Assembly (NCBI GenBank): GCA_030592625.1
Contig: JAUVIY010000143.1
Span: 1 to 6,863 of the forward strand
Length of the DNA: 6,863 nt
Direction: 5' to 3'
Source: Spirochaeta sp.
GTDB lineage: Bacteria; Spirochaetota; Spirochaetia; DSM-2461
Shown here: positions 5,286-6,863 of the stretch, in pieces
Position numbering within the stretch: position 1 is the first letter of the stretch
Layout of the letters: the number at the start of each line of letters is the position of its first letter
Position numbers and translations under genes: made by a program
Notes under the pieces: model-generated
What the model was told of the DNA's origin: nothing
What the model saw: only the letters and a program-made list of their open reading frames with translations
Database searches by the model: none

Positions 5286-6863
5286 TCTTTATTGGAACTG
5301 GCGCCCCCCGCGGCTATGGGGGGCGTTTTTTTTCTGGTTATTGACAGTTTATCATGGATCTCAAATCACCAGAGCATCCCTGTAGTTCTGCTCTCAGTAT
5401 GTATCGCTCCGGTACTTGCCGTACTGGGATTTATTTGTGTCAGGCGGTTTAATAAGAAAATCTCTTTGACTGCGCTTCTGACACTGATTGGAGCTGGATT
5501 CTGTGCCGCTTTTGCTGCAGTAGGAACCTCCCGATTGATAGATCGGGCAGCATCTACCGGGATTCAAACCGAAATGATCCGTTTTGCAACTGTTGCGCTA
5601 AGCTCCGATCCGAGGCCTTTATCGCAAGGACGCTGGATTGCTGAGGGACATTTGAAGGAAACCGGATCCGAACATCTCCAAGCGGGTGCAAGAGGGCGTG
5701 TGACTATATTTGGTCGCGGAACAACGGACTCTCTGGGCTCAGGCCGTGTAGTCGAAATTGAAGGCAGGCTTACCCGTAATAAGGCCGATTCCGGTGATAC
5801 TCCATTTATCTTTTCATGTGAATATTTCGAAGAAGGGGCGTGGGAGTCGAAGCTGCAGGAAATCCGTTACGGATTTGCCGCTGAACTGGAACGCCGTTTG
5901 ACATCAGCGTCTCCCGATACCGCCTCGTTCATGACGGCACTTCTTCTAGGACGCAAGACCGACCCGGGTTCGCCTGTAATGCGTCGTTTCCGGGATTCCG
6001 GCTGCATTCACCTTCTTGCACTGTCCGGATTTCATTTAGGACTTATTGCGCTGGCCATGAGAACACTTCTCAAGCCTCTGATTGGGTTCGCAGCCGCATC
6101 GGTTTTATCGGCTGTCGGTGCCGTAGCTTTTCTGTTTCTTACCGGCATCCGGCCCTCACTTTTACGAGCTGTTCTGATGTATCTTCTGTGGACATGTGAT
6201 GCGCTCAGGGGCCGTAAGCTGAATCCTCTGGCATATCTGTCGGCAGCCTTCATCATCCAGATACTCTTGTTTCCCGGTAGTGCATATAATCTTTCGTTTC
6301 AGCTCAGTTATTCGGCTCTTGCAGGATTGGCAGTCGGAGGAAAGGCTTATACCTGTATTTTGCAGAGATATCTGCCCGGGAAGGTGGCGGCAGCACTGGG
6401 TGCGGGTTTCGGCGCGCAATGCCTGACACTACCCTGGGTGGCGTCGGCATTCGGTGTCTGGCGTCCTGTCGGGATTCTTGCGGCGCCGATACTCACTTCC
6501 ATGACATCCGCGGCCATGGCGCTGGGTAGTGTGAGGTTGTTTTTCGGCAGCGGCAGTGTTGCAGGTTTGTACCTGAACCGATATCTGAACTCACTGGTTC
6601 GCCTGATTGATCTGACGGCGTCACCATTCGCCCGGGTTTCCGCCGTAGAAGTCCCGGTCGGCCTGACCTGGCTCATCGCGTCTGCGGGTACTATACTTCC
6701 ACTCATCCTGATCCGGAGTATTCACCGCGAACGTCTATCCGATACTGAATCACGATTCCCCAGCCTCCATCCGAGCCTTCCTGGACAGCCGGGAGCTGGC
6801 TCCGCGCAAGAGATGGGGGCAGAACTTTCTCATCAACCGGGGAGCCAGAGCAAAAATCATTTC
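5277..6863 (+). CDS. comEC: ComEC/Rec2-type DNA-uptake channel (3' end outside window)
   Basis: The frame is open from ATG 5277 to the last base (529 codons, no stop). Layout: three N-terminal membrane helices (about 14-30, 34-55, 62-84), a soluble OB-like domain (about 105-195, including VTIFGR and RVVEIEGRL), then the multi-helix competence domain. Diagnostic segments are LLLGRKT (223-229), HLLALSGFHLG (245-255; family consensus HLLAISGLH), RPSLLRAVLM, and FQLSY (341-345) with the preceding PLAYLSAAF. ComEC forms the inner-membrane channel for single-stranded DNA in natural transformation. After the last helix (LPLILIRSI, near 6710) there is only a Ser/Pro/Gly/Gln-rich tail that overlaps rsmA, so the metallo-beta-lactamase domain found in many ComEC proteins is absent here. 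ATG 5277 is the first start after an in-frame stop at 5241; its ribosome binding site is weak (GGGA, about 15 bases upstream). A terminator hairpin lies within codons 9-19. Confidence 0.88.
   Translation, partial: MRLSLLELAPPAAMGGVFFLVIDSLSWISNHQSIPVVLLSVCIAPVLAVLGFICVRRFNKKISLTALLTLIGAGFCAAFAAVGTSRLIDRAASTGIQTEMIRFATVALSSDPRPLSQGRWIAEGHLKETGSEHLQAGARGRVTIFGRGTTDSLGSGRVVEIEGRLTRNKADSGDTPFIFSCEYFEEGAWESKLQEIRYGFAAELERRLTSASPDTASFMTALLLGRKTDPGSPVMRRFRDSGCIHLLALSGFHLGLIALAMRTLLKPLIGFAAASVLSAVGAVAFLFLTGIRPSLLRAVLMYLLWTCDALRGRKLNPLAYLSAAFIIQILLFPGSAYNLSFQLSYSALAGLAVGGKAYTCILQRYLPGKVAAALGAGFGAQCLTLPWVASAFGVWRPVGILAAPILTSMTSAAMALGSVRLFFGSGSVAGLYLNRYLNSLVRLIDLTASPFARVSAVEVPVGLTWLIASAGTILPLILIRSIHRERLSDTESRFPSLHPSLPGQPGAGSAQEMGAELSHQPGSQSKNHF
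5302..5333 (+). terminator. intrinsic terminator inside the 5' end of comEC
   Basis: A perfect 8-bp stem, CGCCCCCC (5302-5309) with GGGGGGCG (5318-5325), closes an 8-base loop (GCGGCTAT) and is followed directly by eight T (5326-5333). This is the full form of a Rho-independent terminator reading in the + direction, about 70 bases after the HEAT-repeat gene. It lies entirely within the comEC frame if that gene starts at 5277, where it encodes part of the first membrane helix. It probably ends the upstream transcript and may act as an attenuator for comEC. Confidence 0.8.
6745..6863 (+). CDS. rsmA: 16S rRNA (adenine-N6,N6)-dimethyltransferase, N-terminus only
   Basis: A frame different from that of comEC encodes the start of RsmA/KsgA, which dimethylates two adjacent adenines near the 3' end of 16S rRNA. 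The diagnostic part is RKRWGQNFLINRGARAKII at the window's edge; KxxGQNFL is the family hallmark that leads into the SAM-binding fold. Upstream residues DSPASIRAFLDSREL match the short N-terminal helix seen in spirochaetal RsmA proteins, so the start must lie at or before them. The frame opens after a TGA at 6709-6711 and contains no ATG, GTG or TTG before the motif. The best start is CTG at 6745 (giving MNHDSP). No clear ribosome binding site is near it; GGAG at 6715-6718 is too far. All of it lies inside the open comEC frame. Only about 40 of roughly 280 residues are present. Confidence 0.8.
   Translation, partial: MNHDSPASIRAFLDSRELAPRKRWGQNFLINRGARAKII

Noticed and set aside
5316..5318. 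Alternative comEC start at ATG 5316
   Set aside because: It falls at the end of the terminator loop with no ribosome binding site other than hairpin bases, and it would cut into the first membrane helix. ATG 5277 keeps the helix whole.
6347..6706. A 119-codon minus-strand frame inside comEC, and smaller ones nearby (6032-6419)
   Set aside because: They lie opposite well-matched competence-domain sequence and have biased, low-complexity products.
1..6863. CRISPR arrays, tRNA or rRNA genes, insertion sequences, riboswitches
   Set aside because: I saw no spaced direct repeats, cloverleaf-like sequence, transposase motifs or terminal inverted repeats on reading both strands.

Overview
The window looks like a stretch of chromosome from a free-living or commensal spirochaete (Spirochaetota). 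The evidence is the gene content and order: a PilZ protein with an N-terminal anchor and a YcgR-like domain, a YD-like repeat lipoprotein, an exported HEAT-repeat protein, then comEC running into rsmA (ksgA). Base composition is moderate and fairly even. This assignment is inferred from recognised protein families; no rRNA or other phylogenetic marker is present.

Left part (1-1933). The window opens inside a TylF/NovP-type O-methyltransferase on the + strand that ends at 576. Facing it is a three-gene minus-strand cluster read from right to left: an intact CPBP (CAAX/Abi-type) membrane protease (1933-1304), a TlpA-like thioredoxin lipoprotein (1280-875) and an SfsA-like protein (868-620). The last two look damaged. 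The TlpA-like gene has its lipoprotein signal and its WCPPC domain in different frames and lacks a stretch between them. The SfsA-like gene keeps only an N-terminal part of about 80 residues, with a gap inside it. The 44 bases between the methyltransferase and the sfsA remnant may hold a deletion or rearrangement junction.

Right part (1963-6863), all + strand. Starting 29 bases from the divergent protease gene, a PilZ protein (likely c-di-GMP receptor) is followed by a short intergenic stretch with a candidate sigma70 promoter and a strong ribosome binding site. Next come a lipoprotein built of YD-like repeats and a secreted HEAT-repeat protein, 11 bases apart or closer. Both of these products act outside the cytoplasmic membrane and are probably co-transcribed.

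Downstream is comEC, the DNA-uptake channel, open to the end of the window. A textbook intrinsic terminator (8-bp GC stem plus eight T) lies inside its first 20 codons, and an imperfect 18-base palindrome is centred on its likely start codon. At the right edge the first codons of rsmA lie inside the comEC reading frame, giving a long out-of-phase overlap and a probable CTG start. The most interesting points are the terminator inside comEC, the comEC/rsmA overlap and the decaying tlpA-sfsA pair.
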